This document shows, one piece after another, positions 22,960 through 30,836 of a stretch of 38,524 nucleotides of DNA (within the stretch, counting starts at the first letter, position 1; each line of letters opens with the position of its first letter). The stretch lies in IMG/VR virus record IMGVR_UViG_3300017963_000468, positions 1-38,524 of that record. One strand, given 5' to 3'. Position numbers and translations under genes: made by a program. The DNA comes from a virus. The notes beneath the pieces were generated by a model. That model worked only from the letters and a program-made list of their open reading frames with translations. It was not told where the DNA came from and made no database searches.

Positions 22960-23699
22960 TGTTGCTCGGCGCTCGCACGCACGAGATCCTGCTCGCGGAG
23001 GGGAAGGTCCTGGAGGTCCTCGTTCGAGAGGACCGGGCAGTCTTCCTCCGCGTGGAGCTGCAACGGTATCCGAACGAGGACGGATCGGGGCTGGAGGCGC
23101 TTTGTCGCCTGCTCGTTCCCTACCACGGCGCGACCCACGGCGACTGGCACGTCCCCGACGTCGATCTCGACGTGGTCTGCTTGTTCCCGGGCGGCGGCCA
23201 CGACGGCGCCCCGGGCGGCGACCTTGGCGAAGGCTACGCCATCGGCTTTATCAGCTCGCTCCAGGAGCCTCCGGTCGCGACGGGCGTGGAGAACGACGCC
23301 CTCAGTTCGTCCCGCCGGATCTACCGCGGCAAGCCGGGCGAGGCGCACGACGTCAAGATCGACGGCGTCGAGCTGCGCGAGAACGTCGGCGTCGTGAAGC
23401 GGCTCTTCCGGGCGGCGGTCCAGTGGCTCGGCGATACCGACATGACGGTCCAGGCGTGGAACTATCTCACGCTGAAGGGTCGGCTCCTGAACACCGTCGA
23501 GTCGGACTGGATTGTCAACATACAGGGCGCGCTGATGGTTCAGCTTGGCACGTCGGGCTACACGAACTCGGTGAAAATCGAGCCCGGCCAGCTCGTGGTT
23601 ATCAAGGCGCCCTCGGTGTTGATCCAGGACCGCGAGTTCATGGATCACAAGCACGACGGAGTCCAGCCGGGCAGCGGCGAGACGGGGGGCGTGGTCTGA
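22959..23699 (+). CDS. Baseplate spike protein (gpV/gp45-like)
   Basis: The ATG at 22959 (or the GTG at 22956) overlaps the upstream stop. An OB-fold-like N-terminal part (VLVREDRAVFLRVELQRYP, then HGDWHVPDVDLDVVCLFPGG) is followed by a beta-helical stalk and the tip HKHDGVQPGSGETGGV. The tip with its H-K-H pair and GVQPGSG resembles the iron-binding apex of P2 gpV/Mu gp45 spikes. The spike pierces the outer membrane when the sheath contracts, in agreement with a diderm host. Confidence 0.82.
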   Translation: MLLGARTHEILLAEGKVLEVLVREDRAVFLRVELQRYPNEDGSGLEALCRLLVPYHGATHGDWHVPDVDLDVVCLFPGGGHDGAPGGDLGEGYAIGFISSLQEPPVATGVENDALSSSRRIYRGKPGEAHDVKIDGVELRENVGVVKRLFRAAVQWLGDTDMTVQAWNYLTLKGRLLNTVESDWIVNIQGALMVQLGTSGYTNSVKIEPGQLVVIKAPSVLIQDREFMDHKHDGVQPGSGETGGVV

Positions 23700-24214
23700 T
23701 GGCGATGCCGATCCTGACGGGCCCCGGCTTCATCGTTGAGGACATGGGGCTCGCGGCGAAGGGCGCGATTACACCGACCACCTACTTCGAGGTCGGCGAT
23801 CCGATCGCGCCGAGCGGGATGGGCGCGACGGACCTGCTGGGCCGCTTCTACGGCGTCGACCTGCGGATGATGACCGACTACCTGGTCATGGGCAGCGGAG
23901 ACCTCCAGCGCACGAAGGGCCTGGAGGCGCTGAAGGCCTCCTTTGCTCGCGCGCTGGTCACGACACGCGGCGGGATCTTCTGGCGGCCGGAGTACGGCAT
24001 CGGGATCACCGACTTCCTGAACCGACGCGCCTCGGCGGCCGAGATCATGGACGCGCAGAACCGGATCCGGACGACGCTGGCGAGTGATCCAGCGGTCGAG
24101 CAGATGGACTCGCCGCAGGTGGTGGTCACCGCGGGCGGACTGGTCGAGATCATGGTCACGGTGCAGGTCGCCGGCCAGATCCAGCCGATCGCGCTGGGGA
24201 TCCGCGCCGACTAG
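23699..24214 (+). CDS. gp25-like baseplate wedge protein
   Basis: The ATG overlaps the upstream stop (TGATG), giving 171 aa. The second half has the gp25/GpW pattern: ALKASFARALVTTRGGIFWR, then PEYGIGITDFLNR and AEIMDAQNRIRTTLASDPAV. This is a wedge component that starts sheath assembly, and although often called lysozyme-like it has no hydrolase activity in known cases. The place between spike and J-like genes is the standard order. Confidence 0.83.
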   Translation: MAMPILTGPGFIVEDMGLAAKGAITPTTYFEVGDPIAPSGMGATDLLGRFYGVDLRMMTDYLVMGSGDLQRTKGLEALKASFARALVTTRGGIFWRPEYGIGITDFLNRRASAAEIMDAQNRIRTTLASDPAVEQMDSPQVVVTAGGLVEIMVTVQVAGQIQPIALGIRAD

Positions 24215-24251
24215 GCGCTTCAAATCAGAACGAGCAGCACGAAAGGGGTCG

Positions 24252-24284
24252 GGGGCCCAGCGCCTCCGGCCCCGCTCGCTTTTC
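24252..24284 (+). terminator. Hairpin before J-like gene
   Basis: GGGGCC (24252-24257) pairs with GGCCCC (24268-24273), followed by GCTCGCTTTT. Like the hairpin before the sheath it ends close to the next start (24295) and carries the same GCTCGC-TTTT 3' end, so the two may be related elements. The stem is only 6 bp, so termination would be moderate. Confidence 0.5.
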
Positions 24285-24294
24285 GGGGGGCTTG

Positions 24295-25362
24295 ATGACG
24301 ACGACGGTCGAGGTCCCGACGTTCGGGCAGCTCTACGACATCGGGAAGGCGGCGGCGCTGCTCAGGACGTCGAAGCTCACCGAGAAGAGCTTCTCCCCCG
24401 GCTACCTGATGGACGTGATCGCCGGCCTCACGGCGACCCTGGGAGAAGAGGCGGCGCGGATCGCGGTCGAGCTGCACCTCCGCACCTTCTTCGGGACGGC
24501 CGCCGGTAGCGATCTCGACGCCCTGGCCCTCGATCACTTCGGGCAGACGCGCCAGGCGGGCGCGGCAGCGATCGGGACGGTCCGCTTCTCCAGGCCGACC
24601 GCGGCCTATGGGAACGTCCTAATCGAGGCGGGGACGATCGTCGCGACGCCCGACGGCACGCGGTTCGTGCTGACCTCCGAGCCCTTGCTCACGGGCACGC
24701 AGATCGACGCCGACGTGCGAGCCGAGGTGATCGGCGAGGACGGCATCGTTGACGCCAGCACGATCACCGTGATCGTCACCGGGCTCCCGGACTCCACGAT
24801 CACGGTCACGAACCCGGAGAAGACCTCCGGCGGGCTGGCTGCGGAGACCGACTCGGCCTTCCGCCAGCGGATCATCGAGTGGTTCCAGACGTTGCGAAAG
24901 GGCACGCCGGCAGCCCTGGTGGCCGGCGCGAAGAGCGTGGCCGGCGTCGTGACGGCCACGGTCGACGAGAGCGCCTATCCGCCCACCGTCTACATCGCAG
25001 ACGTCACGGGCGGCGCGAACTCTGCGCTCGAAGAGGCCGTGGACGACGAGCTGGTGAACTGGAGGACCGCGGGGATCCAGGTCAACGTGGTCGGGGCCAC
25101 GGTCGTCTACCAGAACATCACCCTCTCGCTGACGTTCCAGGCGGGTTACGACACGAGCGCGGTGCGCGAGCAGGTGCGCGCGGCCGTGGTCGAGGCGGTC
25201 AACGACCTCAGCATCGGCGAGACGCTCTACCGCTCGGCGATCGTCGCCGCGGCCGTGGGCGTGACGGGCGTCATCGACTGCGTGGTGACCGACCCGGCCG
25301 GGGACGTGGCGCCGGCTGCGAACCAGTTGATCCGGTCCTCGACTGATCGCGTGACGATCTGA
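24295..25362 (+). CDS. Baseplate J-like wedge protein
   Basis: The ATG at 24295 gives 355 aa. The signature GSDLDALALDHFGQTR followed by beta strands (AIGTVRFSR, GTIVATPDGTRFV) and a middle ETDSAFRQRIIEWF is characteristic of the J/gp6/gp47 family. The C-terminus has strands and a helix (ALEEAVDDELVNWRTAGIQV, AAVVEAVNDLSIGETLYRS). J-like proteins form the baseplate wedge ring around the hub. The stop overlaps the next start. Confidence 0.85.
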   Translation: MTTTVEVPTFGQLYDIGKAAALLRTSKLTEKSFSPGYLMDVIAGLTATLGEEAARIAVELHLRTFFGTAAGSDLDALALDHFGQTRQAGAAAIGTVRFSRPTAAYGNVLIEAGTIVATPDGTRFVLTSEPLLTGTQIDADVRAEVIGEDGIVDASTITVIVTGLPDSTITVTNPEKTSGGLAAETDSAFRQRIIEWFQTLRKGTPAALVAGAKSVAGVVTATVDESAYPPTVYIADVTGGANSALEEAVDDELVNWRTAGIQVNVVGATVVYQNITLSLTFQAGYDTSAVREQVRAAVVEAVNDLSIGETLYRSAIVAAAVGVTGVIDCVVTDPAGDVAPAANQLIRSSTDRVTI

Positions 25363-26024
25363 TGGCGCGAACCGAGCAGGAGCTTCGCGACCACTACCTC
25401 CAGCTCGGGCCCGGCTTCCTGGCCGAGCCCGAGGAGCTGCTCGACGCGCAGATCCGCCTGGTCGCGGCCATGATGTCGGAGACCGAGGGCGCGATCGAGA
25501 CGCTCCACGCGCGCACGTTCCTCCGCCAGGCAGACGGCTCCTGGCTCGACGAGCACGGCAAGGAGCGGGGGATCCTCCGCTTCGACGGCGAGAGCGACAC
25601 CGACTACCGCGCGCGGATCCTGCTCATAGAGGACGCGGTCACTCCGGTCGCGATCGTGAACGCGGTGGACTCGCTGCTCAGCGTGGGCACCTGCACGCTG
25701 CGAGAGCACCTGGGCGACGGGGCCTTCGCCGACTTCCCGGGCTGGCAGGGCTTCGCGGACATGGCCGTCGCCTACGACGGCATCCGGGCCTTCACGGTCT
25801 TGATCGAGGAGCAGCTTCTTACGCGCGCCGACCGCGCCTACGCGCTGCCGGCCGCCACGACCATCGAGAAGCTCAGCTTCGCAGGCGATGACGGGAGCAA
25901 GCCGAGCGCCACCGCCTTCGCCGACGGCGCGGACCCGACGCCTAGCGACATCTACGGCCGCATCTACCAGACGATCGACCGGCTACGCGCTGCGGGCGTG
26001 ACCTTCCGGGTCGAGATCATCTAG
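25362..26024 (+). CDS. Tail protein I-like / wedge end protein
   Basis: The ATG overlaps the J stop (TGATG); 220 aa. After an N-terminal helix (ELRDHYLQLGPGFLAEPEEL) comes the phrase ARTFLRQADGSWLDEHGKERG, then RFDGESDTDYRARILL. This resembles the I/gp48 family that follows J in P2/Mu-like phages. It probably links the wedge to tail fibres. The C-terminus FRVEII ends in a strand. The fibre gene follows after a strong ribosome binding site. Confidence 0.7.
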   Translation: MARTEQELRDHYLQLGPGFLAEPEELLDAQIRLVAAMMSETEGAIETLHARTFLRQADGSWLDEHGKERGILRFDGESDTDYRARILLIEDAVTPVAIVNAVDSLLSVGTCTLREHLGDGAFADFPGWQGFADMAVAYDGIRAFTVLIEEQLLTRADRAYALPAATTIEKLSFAGDDGSKPSATAFADGADPTPSDIYGRIYQTIDRLRAAGVTFRVEII

Positions 26025-26038
26025 GAGGGGGGACCTTC

Positions 26039-27610
26039 GTGGAACGCCACAAGCACAACGCCTACCAGCAGATCCTCTACTCGGACCTCTGTCGGATCTC
26101 GACGCTCACGGACCGGAGGATCTTCGACCGCATCCTCCACCGGATGCTTTTCGCTGCGGGCGGGTCTCCGAACTCGAAGATCGCGAACGGTGCCAGCGGC
26201 TTCTTCCCGGATGATTCCTGCCTGGTCGAGTACGTCAGCGGCGACCGGAGCACGGGGGTCACGTTCAAGATCCTGGTCGGGCTCGGCTTCAAGAAGTTCG
26301 CCACCGGCCAGCCGGACGAGGACTCGCCGGCCTTCCAACCGATCTACGTCGCGAGCGAGCAGAGCTTCGTCACGGACAATAGCGACCCGACGAACCCCCG
26401 CATCGACCGGCTCTACATCAAGCCGGCGATCGTGGACGCGGACCAGGCCTCGGTCAATGTCATCGACCCGAACCCCCCTAACAACATCACGAGCGAGCTG
26501 CGCTACCGGGAGTCGGTCGCGAGCTACGAGTACGCCTACAAGGCGGGCACGCCCGCCGCGAGCCCCTCACCGCCCCCTGCGCCCAGCGGCTACACGGACG
26601 CCGACGCGATTGCCGAGATCCTGATCCAGCCCGGCTCCGGCTCCTTCAATGTCGACGACCTCGACGACCTCCGCACGCTCTTCGAGATGGACGACCAGCT
26701 CGTGCCGGCCGTGACCAGCCTGCCGGCTGGCTCGATCACCGTCAGCCCGGCGGTCATGGGCGAGAGCAACGCCCAGGACGCGCTCGAAGCGCTGGAGACC
26801 GAGGTGGGCGCCGTCGTGCCCAAGGGCCTCCTGGTCGGGCGGCTGGAGTACGTGAACACGCAGAGCGTGAAGCTGGCGCGGATCATGGGCTCCGACATCC
26901 GGATCGAGATCGACGGGGAGGTGCTCACCAGCTCCAGCGACATCACCTTCGACATCACGTCCCACCTGGAGGGCGGGCAGACGGAGGGGGCGAGCGAGCC
27001 CATCTACCTCTACGTCTACGACAGCGCCAGCACGATCCTCCAGAAGGTGTCGCAGACCGCGCCGGTCCTGAATCCCGCGAACAAGTGCGGCTACCACCCG
27101 ACGAACACGGGCTGGAGATGTATCGGGTCCGTCTGGAACGACTCCAGCGGCAACTTCGTCCCTGGCCGCTGGGTTGACGGCTGGCACGAGTTCTACGACG
27201 GCGACAGCGATCAGCACTACAACCTCGGCACGACGGTCCCGACCGCCTGGACGTCGCGGAGCCTCAACGTTCCGCTGTGCGCTGCGGCGGTGCGGATCCT
27301 GGCTCATGCTCGGATCAATAGTGCCTCCGTCGTGTTCGGAACATCCGACGCACCGGGCACGCTGCCGAGCAGTGCTCCGGGATCCAACGCGCACCGGCTG
27401 AGCGCCTCGGGGATGCAGGGTGTTCTCGCGCGGCTCACCAGCGACATGACCTACAACGAGGGCGAGGCGGACCAGTTCGATCTGCCGATCTCTGACGCCT
27501 CAAGCCCCGCGATCCGCTGGGGGATCCTCAGGGAGTACACGACCGGGACTTGCGTGTTCAACGAACTGCGCGTGCTCGCGTATTACGACCTCTTCGCTCC
27601 GCGCTACTGA
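26039..27610 (+). CDS. Tail fibre or baseplate appendage protein
   Basis: A GTG start, preceded by AGGAGGGGGG, gives 523 aa. The N-terminus (RHKHNAYQQILYSDLCRIS) probably docks to the I-like protein. A Pro/Ala-rich hinge (about 178-188) separates it from a region with the fibre-like unit ITVSPAVMGESNAQDALEAL (about residues 235-256). The C-terminal part is beta-rich with tryptophans (WRCIGSVWNDSSGNFVPGRW). Place and pattern support an adhesin. The receptor is unknown. No signal peptide is seen, unlike the later fibre-like gene at 30833. Confidence 0.7.
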   Translation: MERHKHNAYQQILYSDLCRISTLTDRRIFDRILHRMLFAAGGSPNSKIANGASGFFPDDSCLVEYVSGDRSTGVTFKILVGLGFKKFATGQPDEDSPAFQPIYVASEQSFVTDNSDPTNPRIDRLYIKPAIVDADQASVNVIDPNPPNNITSELRYRESVASYEYAYKAGTPAASPSPPPAPSGYTDADAIAEILIQPGSGSFNVDDLDDLRTLFEMDDQLVPAVTSLPAGSITVSPAVMGESNAQDALEALETEVGAVVPKGLLVGRLEYVNTQSVKLARIMGSDIRIEIDGEVLTSSSDITFDITSHLEGGQTEGASEPIYLYVYDSASTILQKVSQTAPVLNPANKCGYHPTNTGWRCIGSVWNDSSGNFVPGRWVDGWHEFYDGDSDQHYNLGTTVPTAWTSRSLNVPLCAAAVRILAHARINSASVVFGTSDAPGTLPSSAPGSNAHRLSASGMQGVLARLTSDMTYNEGEADQFDLPISDASSPAIRWGILREYTTGTCVFNELRVLAYYDLFAPRY

Positions 27611-27619
27611 GGTATTGCC

Positions 27620-28078
27620 ATGCTTCTGATCTTCGATACTTCCCAGGGCTACCCGGCGCCGTGTATCGGCCGGCACGACATCGAGACCGACGATCCGGTG
27701 CGTGTCACCGAGAACCCCGACGCCGTGGGGGTCCCCGATGTCGGCTTCGAGGACGAGCCGCACCACTACCTCGTGCTGAGCGACCACCCCGACAACGGCG
27801 GCGTCGTGAGCGTCGACGCGACGCGCATGGCCGAAGAGGGGGCAGAGACGGCTCTCCGCGGCGGCGGCCTGTTGGGCCTCGTGGTTGCCGTCGGCGCGAT
27901 CAACCACGTCGTCCGCACCCACACCCCCGGGCTCTCGCCCCTGGAGGACCAGGCGCTTGAGATCGTCGCGGATGCCCTTCCGGACGTCTCCACGCTTCGC
28001 ACCCTGCTCGCTCGCCCCGGGCTCGCTGCCGACCTGCGGCGGGCGAAAACGATCCTCGAAGGGCTCGCTGGCAGCTAG
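27620..28078 (+). CDS. Hypothetical protein (152 aa)
   Basis: The ATG is ten bases after the fibre stop. The N-terminal half is acidic and beta-rich (DEPHHYLVLSDHPDNGGVV), a short hydrophobic stretch follows (GGGLLGLVVAVGAI), and the C-terminus is helical (LRTLLARPGLAADLRRA). The hydrophobic stretch is too short and too Gly-rich to be sure of a membrane segment. No family is recognised. It may be a fibre chaperone or an accessory structural protein. Confidence 0.55.
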   Translation: MLLIFDTSQGYPAPCIGRHDIETDDPVRVTENPDAVGVPDVGFEDEPHHYLVLSDHPDNGGVVSVDATRMAEEGAETALRGGGLLGLVVAVGAINHVVRTHTPGLSPLEDQALEIVADALPDVSTLRTLLARPGLAADLRRAKTILEGLAGS

Positions 28079-28106
28079 GCCGGCGGCGCCGACCAGGAGG
28101 GATCCG

Positions 28107-28781
28107 ATGCTTCGACGACTTGTCCTTCTCCTGTTCGCAGGGGCTTTCGTCACCTGCGGGATGCACCCGGCCTATGCCGGCCCACCGCTGAACTCGCAGA
28201 AGAACATCCGGTCCGCGGCCTTCCAGTCGGCACCGACGACGGTCACGGTGGACGTCGTCGACATGGACACGGGCACCCAGGTCGGGAACAACCTCGCCAC
28301 CACCCAGCTCCAGGCGGACAGCTCGGACACGATCGTCCACAAGTTCGATCTGTCGAGCGTGACCGGCTACCCGGAGGGCTGCGAGCCGAAGACCTACCTG
28401 GTCATCTTCGTCCCCGACTCGGCCGACTGCTCGGAGTCCGGGAGCCCCGCGCTCTGCGCCTATGACTGGGTCCAGGTTGGCGGCTCGGCCTGCCTGGCCT
28501 CGGCGTCGCCGGTCACGCAGTCCTTCTCCTACACCTCGACCGTGGTGAGCGCGCAGGGCATCACCCAGGACGTGGTCGACTTCTACAACCGACGCGGCCT
28601 CCTGGTTCCGAAGTGGCAGCGCTTCGACATCGCCGGGGACCTCGACTTCAGCGGAATCGACGAGACGATCTGGCTGGTCATGTTCTACCAGGACGACGGC
28701 AGCGCGCCGCGTGTCCGCTGCTCGGTTCCCACGACGACCGATCCCTCTAGCTCGCTGCCGTCGGCGACTCACTGCCCGTAG
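28107..28781 (+). CDS. Secreted cysteine-containing protein (224 aa)
   Basis: The ATG at 28107, with a CAGGAGGG ribosome binding site, is chosen over the longer frame. Residues 1-24 are a Sec signal peptide: LRRLVLLLFAGAF and a cleavage site AYA-G. The mature part is beta-rich (TTVTVDVVDMDTG, KTYLVIFVPDS) with several cysteines, as expected for a disulfide-bonded exported protein. A phage gene with a signal peptide in the late region is unusual for a virion part. The function is unknown. Confidence 0.65.
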   Translation: MLRRLVLLLFAGAFVTCGMHPAYAGPPLNSQKNIRSAAFQSAPTTVTVDVVDMDTGTQVGNNLATTQLQADSSDTIVHKFDLSSVTGYPEGCEPKTYLVIFVPDSADCSESGSPALCAYDWVQVGGSACLASASPVTQSFSYTSTVVSAQGITQDVVDFYNRRGLLVPKWQRFDIAGDLDFSGIDETIWLVMFYQDDGSAPRVRCSVPTTTDPSSSLPSATHCP

Positions 28782-28791
28782 GGGGTGATCC

Positions 28792-29085
28792 ATGCGGAAC
28801 GGGCTCCCGCTCTGGGCCGCGACGCTGATCTTGACGCTGCTCTTCGGCGTCCTGGGCTGGAACGTGCGGGGTATCGCCTCCGACGTGAGGGCGAACACGG
28901 TGGACCGGCTCCAGCGTGAGGGCGCCCAGCAGACGCAGACGATTGTCTGGCTGGAGAACGCCGTGCGCGGGATCCACCACGAGCAGGTGAAGGACCGCGA
29001 GCTGCTGAATCGCATCGCGCGCGAGCTGAAGGTCGAGGAAGGCCCGGTCGTCGAGCCGCTGCCGCCCAAGGACCCCCCGAACTGA
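28792..29085 (+). CDS. Small membrane protein with coiled coil (spanin/holin-like)
   Basis: 97 aa. Residues 7-24 form one membrane helix (LWAATLILTLLFGVLGW), followed by a charged helical region (DRLQREGAQQTQTIVWLENA, then EQVKDRELLNRIARELK) and a proline-rich end. One N-terminal membrane helix plus a periplasmic coil is the layout of inner-membrane spanins such as Rz, and it precedes a gene with a lipobox. It might also be another small membrane protein. Assignment is by topology only. Confidence 0.6.
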   Translation: MRNGLPLWAATLILTLLFGVLGWNVRGIASDVRANTVDRLQREGAQQTQTIVWLENAVRGIHHEQVKDRELLNRIARELKVEEGPVVEPLPPKDPPN

Positions 29086-29091
29086 TCTTTA

Positions 29092-29130
29092 CGCGGTGAC
29101 TCGTGCCGTTGGGGCGCGAGATCCACCGCG
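29092..29130 (+). other. Long imperfect hairpin before holin/lipoprotein gene
   Basis: CGCGGTG (29092-29098) pairs with CACCGCG (29124-29130), with inner pairing CTCG/CGAG and GCC/GGC. It fills most of the 62-base gap before the next gene. No T-tract follows, so it may control translation or mRNA processing between the two membrane genes. Confidence 0.45.
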
Positions 29131-29147
29131 CCTAGAAGGAGAACCCC

Positions 29148-29915
29148 ATGCCCCAGCAGGAGAAGTGGATCGGCCGGAGCCGCAGATGGCAGGCCGCGAT
29201 CATCAGCATCCTCAGCGCCCTCGTCGGTGTCGGCCTGAACCAGGAGGTCATCGAGCCCGTCAGGGCCCTATGCGAGGCGATCACAGGGGAGAACGGCCTC
29301 CTGGTCGTCGGCTTCCAGTTCTACGCCGCCCTCACGCTCGCCTGGTCCTACTTCCGGCCCGACAACGCGAAGGTCAAGGTGTTGCCGCCGAAGCCGCCCG
29401 AGGGCGCGGCCCTGCTCTTCATGCTTGCGATCGGCGGTTCTGCCCTTCTGCTCTCGGGCTGCCGCTCGACGAGCACGATCACCTACATCCCGGCGGACAA
29501 GACCCAGCCCACGGTCACCATCGACCAGGGCGCGGGCGGACGTAATTGCATCGCCACCCGCATCGACCCGAAGACCGGCGAGATCGACTTCGTCATCGAC
29601 CAGGCCGGCGAGAGCGACTGGGGTGGCTGGGGCGCCCTGACGAAGGTCTTGCCCGATTTGGTCAAGGCCGCCACGGCCTTCCTGGCCCAGAATCCGGCCC
29701 CGCTCGGCCAACTCAGCGACGGCGTGCTCAGGCCGCCGGCCGGCTACTCGGGCTGCCTGGCGATCTTCGATACCTACGACGGCGAGGCCGATCTGGAGTT
29801 GGAGGAGGCTCCCGAGGTCCTGGTCCTGCCGCCCTCGATGCCGGCCGACGAGCGCGAGGCGCTGCGCGAGATGATCGAGGCCTTCGGAGGCGAAGCGGCC
29901 GACACGGTCGAGTAG
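29148..29915 (+). CDS. Two-TM holin-like N-terminus joined to lipobox protein
   Basis: 255 aa with an AGAAGGAG ribosome binding site. Residues 15-30 and 51-68 are hydrophobic helices, a small-holin-like layout. Residues 87-105 form a third hydrophobic stretch ending LLLSGC, a clear lipobox (LSGC, C105), followed by a soluble domain with DKTQPTVTIDQGAGG and an acidic tail. An internal ATG at 29421 (Met92) would make a free lipoprotein of about 164 aa, so one frame may yield a membrane protein and a lipoprotein such as an outer spanin. No peptidase motif is seen. Confidence 0.65.
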   Translation: MPQQEKWIGRSRRWQAAIISILSALVGVGLNQEVIEPVRALCEAITGENGLLVVGFQFYAALTLAWSYFRPDNAKVKVLPPKPPEGAALLFMLAIGGSALLLSGCRSTSTITYIPADKTQPTVTIDQGAGGRNCIATRIDPKTGEIDFVIDQAGESDWGGWGALTKVLPDLVKAATAFLAQNPAPLGQLSDGVLRPPAGYSGCLAIFDTYDGEADLELEEAPEVLVLPPSMPADEREALREMIEAFGGEAADTVE

Positions 29916-29942
29916 CCGGCGCAGCCGGCGGGAGGGAGTGCC

Positions 29943-30836
29943 ATGCGCGCGCTAGTCCTCTCGGGCGGGGGTGTGGACGGCGTCTTCGGTCACGGCGGCG
30001 CCCTCCACGCGCTCGGCCGCACGTTCCACAAGCCGCCCAGCAACGTCTTCCAGCGGATCTCCGGGGCCTCCGCGGGCGCTACCGCGGCGACCTACACGGC
30101 GGTCCGTCGGGAGCACCGCATCTTGGAGCTGGCGGAGACGATCCGGCCCGAGGACCTCTTCGCGTCGGATCGCCCGGCCCGCGCGCTGCGCCGGGCCAAG
30201 CGGGTTCACGACAGGGCGGCGCTGCTCAACCCGAAGGGTCTGCGAAAGCTCATGGTCGAGGAGTTCCCGGACCGCTGGCTCTCACAGATCCCGGCCGGCC
30301 AGCTCGTGATCCCGACCTGCGATCTGCGGACGCAGCAGATGGTCGAGTGGCGTCCCGAAGAGGTGCCGCCGGCCGTCTTCCGGCGTGCGCTCCTGGCCTC
30401 GATGTCGATCCCGATCGTCTTTCCGGCCGTCGAGATCTCGCACGGCGGGGTCCGCTACGAACTGGTCGACGGTGGCACGACGCATAACCACCCCGTCGAC
30501 CTGGTGCTCCCGGACCTCGCGGAGGCCAAGCGGCGGGGCGAGCCCGTCGAGATGGTTGTGATCTCCGCGCTCCAGCCGCCCGTGGAGTCGGACCTTCCGG
30601 AGAGCGGGCCTTCTCGCGTTATGGCCGTGATCCAGCGGGTCGCCTCGGCCGTGATGCACGAACTGGGGAACCTGCGGCGCGAGGAGGCCGAGGAGATGGA
30701 GATCCCGCAGCACTGGATCCAGATCGACTCGCCCGACCTCGACCTCGAAAACTTCACGTATATCGACGCCCTCGCCGCCTACCAGGCGGGCTTCGAGGCC
30801 GTCGAGAGTCACTTCAAACGGAGGCCTGCGAAATGA
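29943..30836 (+). CDS. Patatin-like phospholipase
   Basis: 297 aa. The patatin hallmarks are all visible: a glycine-rich oxyanion loop LSGGGVDGVFGHGGA (residues 6-20), the nucleophile motif GASAG (S43) and the catalytic aspartate in LVDGG (D176). The usual Arg/Lys of GGGxRG is replaced (GGGVDG), so activity must be tested. Patatins hydrolyse acyl chains of membrane lipids. No signal peptide or membrane segment is seen, so it would act from the cytoplasm. It lies between the lysis-type genes and the secreted genes, and its stop overlaps the next start (ATGA). A role in lysis or envelope remodelling is likely but not proven. Confidence 0.85.
   Translation: MRALVLSGGGVDGVFGHGGALHALGRTFHKPPSNVFQRISGASAGATAATYTAVRREHRILELAETIRPEDLFASDRPARALRRAKRVHDRAALLNPKGLRKLMVEEFPDRWLSQIPAGQLVIPTCDLRTQQMVEWRPEEVPPAVFRRALLASMSIPIVFPAVEISHGGVRYELVDGGTTHNHPVDLVLPDLAEAKRRGEPVEMVVISALQPPVESDLPESGPSRVMAVIQRVASAVMHELGNLRREEAEEMEIPQHWIQIDSPDLDLENFTYIDALAAYQAGFEAVESHFKRRPAK

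Noticed and set aside
23699-24214. gp25-like protein as the endolysin
   Set aside because: The family is called lysozyme-like but is a baseplate component; no catalytic Glu/Asp arrangement was seen.
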